Shown in pieces: positions 1-5,899 of a stretch of DNA of 6,640 nt. The position numbers and the translations under genes were made by a program. The stretch comes from Pseudomonadota bacterium (GTDB lineage: Bacteria; Pseudomonadota; Gammaproteobacteria; GCA-001735895), in contig JACZQS010000135.1 of the NCBI GenBank assembly GCA_022545625.1, positions 1-6,640 on the forward strand, read 5' to 3'. The notes beneath the pieces were generated by a model. It saw nothing but the letters and a program-made list of their open reading frames with translations, was not told where the DNA came from and ran no database searches. Each line of letters starts with the position of its first letter. Position 1 is the first letter of the stretch.

Positions 1-125
1 GATTCAAAATGATCAAGTTCAAGGCGTGGAACGCAAGTAATAGCAGGGCTATTGCTAAGTTTCACAACACAGAAATTGGTCATTTTGGGCACAACGCGTT
101 CATTCATGAATTGATCAGAGGTTCC
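1..125. mobile_element. End of a palindromic MITE-like or IS5-family-like element (partial, runs off the left edge)
   Basis: No convincing gene lies here. Seen directly: the block is an extended imperfect palindrome centred near base 46. Bases 5-20 pair with 72-87 (14 of 16 Watson-Crick, plus one G-T pair), 26-32 pair with 59-65, and an inner hairpin occupies 36-56. Read outward on the plus strand it ends in TTGATCAGAGGTTCC (111-125). Read inward on the minus strand that is GGAACCTCTGATCAA, which resembles terminal inverted repeats of IS5-family transposons; this resemblance is from memory and was not checked by search. The next bases, TTAA, fit the short TNA or YTAR targets duplicated by IS5-type transposases. 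The element stops exactly at the stop codon of the downstream minus-strand gene. It may be a non-autonomous MITE or the untranslated end of a full insertion sequence. The other end and any transposase are outside the window. Confidence 0.55.
36..56. repeat. Central hairpin of the left-edge palindrome
   Basis: AGTAATAGC (36-44) pairs with GCTATTGCT (48-56) around the loop AGG. Eight of nine pairs are Watson-Crick and one is T-G. It is the core of the larger fold-back. Because the palindrome is nearly symmetric, transcripts from either strand could fold here. It lies just past the 3' end of the minus-strand kinase/PLP-enzyme unit and could act as a transcript-end structure. No U-run follows it, so it is not a canonical intrinsic terminator. 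Confidence 0.6.
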
Positions 126-1364
126 TTAATTCAACGCCCGGTCCAGCTCGGTCAGTATTTTTTCCACATCTTCCTGCGTATTGTAGTGAACCAGGGATAA
201 ACGTACGACACCATCGTCGGGATCGATTCCGAGATCACTGATTAATCGATGCGCATAAAAATTACCATTCTCGGTGCCGATGCCTGCATCCTGAAGCAGA
301 TTAGTGAGCGATTGAGAACTCTGCTTCAGGGGTTTGAACGCTATCGTCGGTGCGCGGTCACCGTCGGCGACATGAGCTTTACCTATTAACCGAACCGCCG
401 AGTGAGTGTCGAGAAAATCGAGTATCGGCGCCGCGAGCGTGTTTTCGTGCGCAAGAATCAAGTTTCGAATTGCCACTAGCCTGTGCGGCCGATCCACATC
501 GCTATGGTTAAAATGATGTTTGTATAGCAGGTCGAAATAATCGAGCACACCGGCGCAGGCAGCTACCTGCGCATGCTGTGGACCAGCGGGGTTAAAGACC
601 TTGCTCGATTCACCGCTGAGAAAATAATGGGCCTGCGATGCAAGCCCGGCATGAATGCTGCGGTTAACATACATGATGCCCTGGTGCGGCCCGAAAACCT
701 TGTAAAGACTGAATGCGTAACCGTCTACACCCAGCAGCTTCATGTCTGATACGTGATGCGGGGCATAAGCCACGGCGTCGATAAAAACTTTAGCCGACGA
801 ATGTTTTTTAATCAATTTTGTGATCGCTGCAACCGGGTTGGTTGTACCGACGACATTGGAACAGTGGCTGAAAAATACCCAGCGCGTATTGTCGTTGAGC
901 AACGGCAGGAGCGAATCGGTATCGAGCAATCCAGTCTCCAGATCGACTTCCCATTGGCGGATAGTCACGCCTTTTTCAGTGGCTTTGCGTCGCCAGACGC
1001 CACTGTTGGCTTCATGGTCCTGATTGGTCACCACAATTTCATCCCCGGTTTGCCACTGCTCACCAATCGCTTGCGACATGACGTAGGTGTTCATTGAGGT
1101 CGAAGGTCCGATAGTGAGTTCAGCGAGATCTATATTCAGTGCCGCCGCCCAGTCCTGTTTCGCTCGGTCCATCGCCTCGCCGGCTTCGGTGGAGGAGCCA
1201 TAGTGAGAATAGGGTTGCACCCGCGTATGGCGGTTGTAGTGTTCGAGTAGATCGTTGGCCTGATTACAGACATAGCTGCCACCGGCATTGGAAGCAAATA
1301 CAAATTCAGGCTGGTCTTGCAGTTGATCAAATTGTTGACGAACGAAATTGATATCCAGTTGCAT
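126..1364 (-). CDS. Class-V PLP-dependent enzyme, cysteine desulfurase-like (VC1184-type subfamily), catalytic Cys absent
   Basis: This 412-residue protein has the fold-type-I PLP signature of class-V aminotransferases. Visible motifs are GPSTSMNTY (86-94, cofactor phosphate-binding region), NQDHEAN with His117 (ring-stacking position), VFIDAVAYAPHH with Asp196 (pyridine-N contact), and SLYKVFGPHQG with Lys222 as the expected Schiff-base lysine. The N-terminus (FVRQQFDQL then ASNAGGSYV) and the C-terminal GIGTENGNFYAHRL fit the SufS-like subfamily typified by Vibrio VC1184, and the length is normal for that group. The loop that carries the persulfide cysteine in SufS/CsdA has Tyr370-Ala here, so true cysteine desulfurase activity is doubtful; a lyase, epimerase or aminotransferase reaction is possible and the substrate is unknown. 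It is probably cytosolic. It starts 32 bp after the kinase gene on the same strand, suggesting co-transcription. No good Shine-Dalgarno precedes the start, but family-like N-terminal sequence begins at once. The stop codon abuts the palindromic element. Confidence 0.88.
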   Translation of the reverse strand: MQLDINFVRQQFDQLQDQPEFVFASNAGGSYVCNQANDLLEHYNRHTRVQPYSHYGSSTEAGEAMDRAKQDWAAALNIDLAELTIGPSTSMNTYVMSQAIGEQWQTGDEIVVTNQDHEANSGVWRRKATEKGVTIRQWEVDLETGLLDTDSLLPLLNDNTRWVFFSHCSNVVGTTNPVAAITKLIKKHSSAKVFIDAVAYAPHHVSDMKLLGVDGYAFSLYKVFGPHQGIMYVNRSIHAGLASQAHYFLSGESSKVFNPAGPQHAQVAACAGVLDYFDLLYKHHFNHSDVDRPHRLVAIRNLILAHENTLAAPILDFLDTHSAVRLIGKAHVADGDRAPTIAFKPLKQSSQSLTNLLQDAGIGTENGNFYAHRLISDLGIDPDDGVVRLSLVHYNTQEDVEKILTELDRALN

Positions 1365-1396
1365 GGGTTTAGTGGTCTATCGCTTGAGGGGAAGGA

Positions 1397-2284
1397 TCAT
1401 TGATATTCGCTTTGGAATTCGTCGAAAGCCTGATCAAAACGTTCGATGTTTTTTGCAGTGTAAGCGGGAAAATCGATATCCAGTTCAGAATGAATTTCCG
1501 ATACCATCGACCAGAGGGTTTCGCGCAATAGCGAGGCGCATTTCATCGCGTAATAGCTGCGCCAGTGTTCGCGGTTTCTTGAAGATCCAAAATAATCCTC
1601 GGTCATCATTATTTCCTGATCGGCCGTCAGTTCGTTATTAGAGGCCAGGTTTGAAAGGTCGAACAGCGGGCTGTTAAAGCCGGCATAGTCGAAGTCGATA
1701 AGCCAGATTTTCTCGCCATCGTCGATGAAATTGGAAGCCAGCAAATCGTTGTGGCCGAATACGATATTGACCTTGCCAATTATTTTTTCTAGTGTCGCGG
1801 CGATACCTGCGAATTCGGTCAGACGATCCCGGTACCGGCTGTTTCCTTCTTTTAACAGGTGCTGGTAGTGGCGTAATACCTGGAACACCCAGAACATCAC
1901 CGGAACCTGTCGAAATTTCTGTGGAATTTCCTGGTGAAAGCGGCGCAGCAGTTCCACAATACGACTGAGATTACCGTCATCCCGAACATCGGCTTCATCA
2001 AATACCCTGCCCGCGATAAACCGGACTACGAGCACGCCCGGTTCCGAGTACATCAGCTCTGGAGAAACGCCGGATTCACCCGCAGCGCGACAACATTCAG
2101 TTTCATTACGGCGAGAGATCAAGTGCACGGGATCGTCATCACCGAGCCGGACTGCATATTCCTGGTTACCATCGGTGACCTTGAAATTGAGGTTGGTCAT
2201 GCCGCCACCCATGGGTTCAATCTCCACGGCTGACTTCCAGTACTCAAGCCGCGCTATTTTACTTTCTGTGGTTTCATTCATCAT
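1397..2284 (-). CDS. Choline/ethanolamine kinase-like phosphotransferase (APH fold)
   Basis: This 295-residue protein has the aminoglycoside phosphotransferase/choline kinase architecture. An N-lobe glycine-rich loop (GGGMTNLNFKV, 26-36) is followed by YAVRLGDD (43-50), where Arg46 occupies the strand position that carries the conserved Arg/Lys in LicA-type kinases. The C-lobe has the Brenner motif HNDLLASNF (178-186) with probable catalytic Asp180 and Asn185, then LIDFDYAG (195-202), whose Asp197 is the likely metal-binding residue, and SPLFDLSNLASN. Length suits the family. The likely reaction is ATP-dependent phosphorylation of a small hydroxylated or amino-alcohol substrate. Choline or ethanolamine is the family-based guess, but the substrate cannot be read from sequence. 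No transporter or nucleotidyltransferase (LicC-like) partner is in the window. Two adjacent ATG codons (2284 and 2281) could both serve as the start, and neither has a strong ribosome-binding site. It is upstream of, and probably co-transcribed with, the PLP enzyme. Confidence 0.85.
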   Translation of the reverse strand: MMNETTESKIARLEYWKSAVEIEPMGGGMTNLNFKVTDGNQEYAVRLGDDDPVHLISRRNETECCRAAGESGVSPELMYSEPGVLVVRFIAGRVFDEADVRDDGNLSRIVELLRRFHQEIPQKFRQVPVMFWVFQVLRHYQHLLKEGNSRYRDRLTEFAGIAATLEKIIGKVNIVFGHNDLLASNFIDDGEKIWLIDFDYAGFNSPLFDLSNLASNNELTADQEIMMTEDYFGSSRNREHWRSYYAMKCASLLRETLWSMVSEIHSELDIDFPAYTAKNIERFDQAFDEFQSEYQ

Positions 2285-2285
2285 G

Positions 2286-2295
2286 CTCAGCTGAG
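2286..2295. promoter_or_regulatory. Perfect 10-bp palindrome just upstream of the kinase start
   Basis: CTCAGCTGAG is an exact inverted repeat with no spacer, one base upstream of the kinase start codon and inside its presumed leader. It could be an operator half-site cluster or chance. No second copy was noticed in the divergent region. Confidence 0.2.
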
Positions 2296-2303
2296 TTCTA
2301 GTA

Positions 2304-2331
2304 TTGCCTGCCTGGATAGTGGAGATGAAAT
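2304..2331 (+). promoter_or_regulatory. Weak candidate promoter for the oxygenase gene
   Basis: TTGCCT (2304-2309, 4 of 6 to the sigma-70 -35 box) is followed after 16 bp by TGAAAT (2326-2331, 4 of 6 to the -10 box). It would start transcription about 40 bp before the ATG at 2377. It is the best plus-strand candidate I found in the 92 bp divergent region, but it is weak. Confidence 0.22.
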
Positions 2332-2341
2332 AATTCGATCC

Positions 2342-2369
2342 ATGATAGCATTGACGTATTCCCGCGCAA
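2342..2369 (-). promoter_or_regulatory. Candidate extended -10 promoter for the kinase/PLP-enzyme unit
   Basis: On the minus strand the sequence TGCTATCAT (2350 down to 2342) is an extended -10 element, TGn plus TATCAT with 5 of 6 matches. A poor -35 (TTGCGC, 2369-2364) lies 16 bp upstream; extended -10 promoters tolerate weak -35 boxes. Initiation near 2335 would give a leader of about 50 nt containing the CTCAGCTGAG palindrome. Confidence 0.4.
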
Positions 2370-2376
2370 TGGCACG

Positions 2377-3168
2377 ATGAACAAATCTCAATTTTTCGAT
2401 AAAAGCTGGTGTCGGTTTAAATACGATGAAACCTTAATGCAATGGATTAGCCGCGCATTACCCTGTGCCCGCGAAACGGTTGCTGCCGAGAAAAATGCTC
2501 AGTGGCTACGCTGCGGTGGCACCTGGTTTGCCGGTGTTAACCTGCTGCCCAACTCGACCGACGGTTCGGTTTGTGGCAGCAGTTCAATGCAGGGAGAGGC
2601 ATGCGACTTTATCGAGGAAACGCTTGGTCTTGATGGTTTCGACTGGGACAGGGCCCAGGTGTCTGTGTGTTATCCCGGTTATCCCCGGCCGATGCCTGGT
2701 GAATCCGAGGCGGCGTTTGGCTATCGTCGGGACCGCGATGCCGCGCATGTCGATGGTTTCCTGGCCGAGGGATCGAAACGACGCCGGCATCTACGCGAGT
2801 ATCACGGGTTCATTCTTGGTATTCCGATGGTTGAATTCAGTCCGGGCGCCTCGCCGTTTGTAGTCTGGGAGGGTTCGCATGAAGTCATCCGCAAGACCTT
2901 CACCGGCGTATTTCGAGGCGTGCCAGCGGAGCAGTGGGGTGAGATGGATATCACCGGGGTATACCACCAGGTTCGGCGCAGGATTTTCGATCGTTGCAAG
3001 CGAGTTGAAATTTATGCCAGACCGGGCGAGGCTTACCTGGTCCACCGCCTCGCCCTGCATGGTGTAGCGCCCTGGCATAGCACCGCTAGCGCTACAGCGG
3101 ATGGCCGCATGATCTGCTATTTCAGACCCGCAACCGGGGATCCTGAAGCCTGGCTGGTTAATCCGTAA
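2377..3168 (+). CDS. Probable phytanoyl-CoA dioxygenase-like Fe(II)/2-oxoglutarate oxygenase
   Basis: This 263-residue protein is probably a soluble, non-heme iron oxygenase of the PhyH-like double-stranded beta-helix type. The supporting pattern is HVD (His124, Asp126) in the segment DAAHVDGFL, then a strand-rich core with PFVVWEGSHEVI (160-171, like the VVPGSH strand of PhyH proteins). A distal histidine follows in LVHRLALHGVAPW (221-233): His228 fits the HGxxP context best, with His223 an alternative. A basic residue suited to 2-oxoglutarate follows in GRMICYFRP (Arg244 or Arg250). These proteins couple oxidation of a substrate to decarboxylation of 2-oxoglutarate; the substrate here is unknown. 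The length suits the family. The gene is transcribed away from the kinase unit from a shared 92 bp intergenic region, which hints at co-regulation. No clear Shine-Dalgarno precedes the ATG. The call rests on motif spacing and was not confirmed by profile search. Confidence 0.7.
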   Translation: MNKSQFFDKSWCRFKYDETLMQWISRALPCARETVAAEKNAQWLRCGGTWFAGVNLLPNSTDGSVCGSSSMQGEACDFIEETLGLDGFDWDRAQVSVCYPGYPRPMPGESEAAFGYRRDRDAAHVDGFLAEGSKRRRHLREYHGFILGIPMVEFSPGASPFVVWEGSHEVIRKTFTGVFRGVPAEQWGEMDITGVYHQVRRRIFDRCKRVEIYARPGEAYLVHRLALHGVAPWHSTASATADGRMICYFRPATGDPEAWLVNP

Positions 3169-3235
3169 GTGCCAGGCTAAGCGCTACACCTGTCATCCAT
3201 GGACGGGCGGACCTCGGCCGCTGTTGCTGCATCAA

Positions 3236-3264
3236 CTGGCAAATACTGGCGTATCTTGTATAGT
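3236..3264 (+). promoter_or_regulatory. Candidate sigma-70 promoter for the lemA/M48 pair
   Basis: CTGGCA (3236-3241, 4 of 6 to TTGACA) is followed by a 17 bp spacer and TATAGT (3259-3264, 5 of 6 to TATAAT). Transcription would begin near 3271, giving a leader of about 45 nt before the ATG at 3317. It is the best promoter-like arrangement in the 148 bp gap after the oxygenase gene. Confidence 0.42.
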
Positions 3265-3307
3265 TTGTACCCTCGTTAAGATTCAATTATTCGCGATAAG
3301 CCCAGCC

Positions 3308-3313
3308 GGAGGT
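3308..3313 (+). promoter_or_regulatory. Strong Shine-Dalgarno site that fixes the lemA start
   Basis: GGAGGT ends 3 bases before the ATG at 3317. This decides for that start over the upstream in-frame ATG at 3224. The longer version would add 31 residues unlike LemA proteins and would place its start upstream of the candidate promoter. It is the clearest ribosome-binding site in the window. Confidence 0.8.
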
Positions 3314-3316
3314 AAT

Positions 3317-3913
3317 ATGGAAATATCTACAATTGTCACGCTCGTCATTATTGGTGCCCTGGTTATTTATATCATCTCGATCTTCAATACCCTGGTGGCA
3401 CTGGGCAATCGTTTTAAAAATGCATTCTCCCAGATCGAGGTGCAACTCAAACGCCGCTACGACCTTATTCCCAACCTGGTAGAAACCGCGAAGGGGTATC
3501 TAAAACATGAACGTGAAACGCTGGATGCGGTGATCAAGGCGCGTAATGCCGCATCTGATCATCTGATTGCCGCACAGGCTAACCCGGGCGATACCGCCGC
3601 GATGCAAGGGCTTGAGCAGGCGGAAGGTAATCTTGCCGGCGCATTGGGTCGTTTTAACCTACTCGTGGAGGCTTATCCTGATTTAAAGGCCAATCAGAAC
3701 ATGATGCAGCTAACCGAGGAATTGACCAGCACGGAAAACAAGGTTGCCTTTGCCCGGCAGGCGTTTAATGACCAGGTCATGGAATACAATACCTATAAAC
3801 AATCGTTCCCGCAGCATTTATTAGCGGGTATGTTCGGTCACGCCATCGATGCGTCGTTGCTTGAATTTGAAGATAGCACAGAATTCCAGGCGGCCCCGGA
3901 AGTTAACTTCTAG
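3317..3913 (+). CDS. lemA: LemA family membrane protein
   Basis: From the chosen start the product is 198 residues, typical of LemA proteins. One hydrophobic N-terminal segment (about residues 4-23) anchors it, and the rest is expected to be a helical-bundle domain, probably outside the cytoplasm. Diagnostic family sequence is present in order: NRFKNAFSQIEVQLKRR with YDLIPNLVETAKGY (31-61), the GRFNLLVEAYPDLKAN block (111-126), QLTEELTSTENKVAFARQ (131-148), and YNTYKQSFP (157-165). The biochemical role of LemA is not settled. It recurs next to membrane metalloproteases or TPM-domain proteins, and here the next gene, 34 bp downstream on the same strand, is an M48 protease, so the two are probably one operon. 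The symbol follows the family name and should not be confused with the GacS sensor kinase, once also called LemA. Confidence 0.93.
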   Translation: MEISTIVTLVIIGALVIYIISIFNTLVALGNRFKNAFSQIEVQLKRRYDLIPNLVETAKGYLKHERETLDAVIKARNAASDHLIAAQANPGDTAAMQGLEQAEGNLAGALGRFNLLVEAYPDLKANQNMMQLTEELTSTENKVAFARQAFNDQVMEYNTYKQSFPQHLLAGMFGHAIDASLLEFEDSTEFQAAPEVNF

Positions 3914-3936
3914 GAGACTGTAGCGCCGCTAATTTA

Positions 3937-3951
3937 ATGCAACGCCGATGA
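3937..3951 (+). other. Possible five-codon minicistron (four residues plus stop) overlapping the M48 start
   Basis: ATG CAA CGC CGA TGA runs from 3937 to 3951, and its stop overlaps the M48 start codon as ATGA. The M48 gene lacks a normally spaced Shine-Dalgarno; the nearest AGGAG (3912-3916) overlaps the lemA stop codon, 31 bases away. Reinitiation from this tiny frame, or coupling to lemA termination, could explain how the protease is translated. An ORF this short can easily arise by chance. Confidence 0.2.
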
Positions 3952-5882
3952 ATTTTTTTGCAGCGCAGGATAAAGCCCGTAGAAATACGCTGTGGATGAT
4001 CCTGCTGTTTATCCTCGCGGTCGCCGGTTTAATCTTCCTGACTAATTTACTACTGCTCGTTGTCCTCGCTTATTTAAAAACCGGTTATTTTGTATTTTCG
4101 CTTTCAGAACTGAATAATTTCTTTGACCTGTCCGTGTTTGTCGGGGTCACAGTTGGCGTAAGCCTGTTGATATTTGGCGGTAGTTTTTATAAAACCCTGT
4201 CCCTGTCAAAAGGCGGTCCAGCCGTTGCTGAAATGCTCGGTGGCAGGTTAGTACCGCAAAGTACCAACGACCTGCAGCAGCGACAGCTACTCAACGTGGT
4301 CGAAGAGATGTCGATAGCCGCAGGAATGCCGATCCCGAAAGTTTATCTGCTTGAGGAGCACTCGATCAATGCTTTTGCCGCGGGCCAGTCACCGGCCAAC
4401 GCTGTTATTGGCGTGACCCGCGGGGCGCTGACACAGTTAAGTCGAGAAGAACTTCAAGGCGTTATCGCCCACGAATTCAGCCATATATTCAATGGTGACA
4501 TGCGGCTCAATATTCGATTAATCGGGGTATTGCACGGCATATTGCTGGTTGGCATGATTGGTTATTTTATTTTACGGTCATTGCGTTTCGCCGGTAGATC
4601 GCGAAGTAAAAAAGGTGGTAGTGGTATTGTTGCAATTTTTGCGCTCGGCGCCGGGTTGATGGTGATCGGTTATGCCGGGACTTTTTTCGGACAGTGGATA
4701 AAGGCGGTTGTCAGCCGCCAACGCGAATATCTGGCCGACTCGTCCGCAGTCCAGTTCACGCGTAACAAAGACAGCATCGCCGGGGCATTGAAAAAAATAG
4801 GTGGTTCAGGCCCGGGATCGTATATCGAAGATCCCGCCGCACCCCAATATAGCCATGCCTACTTTGCGAATGGTCTGGGTAGTTTTTGGCAATCGTTGTT
4901 TGCTACTCACCCACCGCTTGAAAAACGCATAAAAGCCATTGATCCAGGCTGGGACGGGAAATTCCTCGCGCCCCGGGCCAGCAGGCAACCGGCATCGCCA
5001 GACGTATCGAGAGCTGCCTCGTCAAAGGCGAGGACGGGAGTCGCGATAAACGCCGCGATTCTGAGCGCGGCCGAAGCCGCGATCGATCAGATCGGCACGC
5101 TTAACGAAGAAAATATCGAACAGGTGCGCGAGCTTATGATTGCAATGCCCGAAACGCTCAGAGAGGCCGCGCAAAGCGCCTATTCGGCACGGGCAATCAT
5201 CTATGCGAGCCTGATCAGCCATCAGGCTAGCAATAAGGAAGTATTGGCATTATTGGATCGACACGCCAATCGCGAAATGCCCGCTTTAACCCGGCAGTAT
5301 TTACCCGAGATCGAGAAACTCGATGAAAAAATGAAACTGCCGTTACTTGAGCTTTGCATTAACGCCTTACGCGAACTGTCGACCAACCAGTTTATTCAAT
5401 TCGAGCGCGCGATTAATAAAATTATTGTCGCCGATAAAAAGGTCGATCTGAAAGAATGGGTCATTCAGCGTCTGGTGATACAACAATTGAATGAACACTT
5501 TGGATTGCGAAAATCGCCCCGGGCTAAATATTCCACGCTCGGTGCGGTCAAATTCGAGGCCGAAACCCTGATGTCACTGATTGCTTATGTGGAACACGAA
5601 GACGACAGCAAGGCGGCGCAGGCCTTTGATCACGGCAAAAAAGAAATCGGTGCGACCGCGCTCAATATCCTTGCCCGGCAGGCTTTATCGATCAGCAGTT
5701 TAAACCAGTCGCTGGATAAGTTAATGCAACTTAAACCATTGGTAAAACCACGCATCTTACAGGCCATGGTGGGGATCATCCTGGCCGATGATAAAACCAC
5801 AACCAGGGGAGTCGAACTGGTCCGTACCATTTCAACCTGCCTCGATTGCCCGATGCCTCCCATGCGACCTGCGACTGGATAA
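3948..5882 (+). CDS. HtpX-like M48 membrane metalloprotease with C-terminal TerB-like domain
   Basis: This 644-residue protein has an M48 protease module followed by a long extension. Two transmembrane segments lie near residues 14-43 and 62-82. The zinc motif is HEFSH (175-179; His175, Glu176 catalytic, His179), followed by FNGDM with the conserved Asp184. Two more hydrophobic segments (about 192-210 and 227-248) precede RQREYLAD, whose Glu260 is the expected third zinc ligand, and ATHPPLEKRI (319-328) closes the module. This matches HtpX-like proteases, which degrade or clip membrane proteins. After a low-complexity linker (about 342-365) comes a helical region to the end, absent from HtpX, which is roughly 290 residues. 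Its ADKKVDLKE (495-503) and a second acidic segment near 614-623, ending in CLDCPMPP (631-638), resemble the paired acidic motifs of TerB-like metal-binding domains; this is inference. An in-frame stop at 3930-3932 excludes longer starts. It is probably co-transcribed with lemA. Confidence 0.92.
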   Translation: MNFFAAQDKARRNTLWMILLFILAVAGLIFLTNLLLLVVLAYLKTGYFVFSLSELNNFFDLSVFVGVTVGVSLLIFGGSFYKTLSLSKGGPAVAEMLGGRLVPQSTNDLQQRQLLNVVEEMSIAAGMPIPKVYLLEEHSINAFAAGQSPANAVIGVTRGALTQLSREELQGVIAHEFSHIFNGDMRLNIRLIGVLHGILLVGMIGYFILRSLRFAGRSRSKKGGSGIVAIFALGAGLMVIGYAGTFFGQWIKAVVSRQREYLADSSAVQFTRNKDSIAGALKKIGGSGPGSYIEDPAAPQYSHAYFANGLGSFWQSLFATHPPLEKRIKAIDPGWDGKFLAPRASRQPASPDVSRAASSKARTGVAINAAILSAAEAAIDQIGTLNEENIEQVRELMIAMPETLREAAQSAYSARAIIYASLISHQASNKEVLALLDRHANREMPALTRQYLPEIEKLDEKMKLPLLELCINALRELSTNQFIQFERAINKIIVADKKVDLKEWVIQRLVIQQLNEHFGLRKSPRAKYSTLGAVKFEAETLMSLIAYVEHEDDSKAAQAFDHGKKEIGATALNILARQALSISSLNQSLDKLMQLKPLVKPRILQAMVGIILADDKTTTRGVELVRTISTCLDCPMPPMRPATG

Positions 5883-5899
5883 CAGCCAGGCGCATCGAA
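5883..5899. other. 17-bp convergent gap between the M48 and VOC genes
   Basis: The two genes converge with only 17 bp between stop codons. I see no GC-rich hairpin with a T-run in or next to this gap, so any termination signal must be factor-dependent or lie within the coding ends. Overlapping 3' transcripts are likely. Confidence 0.5.

Noticed and set aside
9..200. 63-residue plus-strand reading frame crossing from the palindrome into the PLP-enzyme gene
   Set aside because: It spans the element boundary and runs antisense to the conserved C-terminus of the PLP enzyme. It matches no known protein pattern I recognise.
753..1097. 114-residue plus-strand reading frame
   Set aside because: It lies entirely antisense to the conserved core of the PLP enzyme and has no recognisable domain or ribosome-binding site.
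1934..2233. 99-residue plus-strand reading frame within the kinase gene
   Set aside because: It is antisense to the kinase N-lobe, whose motifs are clear; it has no independent support.
2465..2863. 132-residue plus-strand reading frame inside the oxygenase gene in another frame
   Set aside because: Its Arg/Pro/Cys-rich composition is typical of an out-of-frame shadow, while the overlapping frame carries HVD and other family motifs.
3169..3235. Terminator after the oxygenase gene
   Set aside because: Short GC-rich complementarities exist (for example around 3205-3222), but no stable hairpin with a trailing T-run.
3224..3316. Upstream in-frame start giving LemA 31 extra residues
   Set aside because: The strong GGAGGT site 3 bases before 3317 and the standard LemA N-terminus favour the shorter form, and the candidate promoter lies within this extension.
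4813..4836. Inverted repeat CGGGATC/GATCCCG inside the M48 gene
   Set aside because: It is a 7-bp stem with a 10-base loop in coding sequence, with no T-run and no regulatory context; probably chance or codon-driven.
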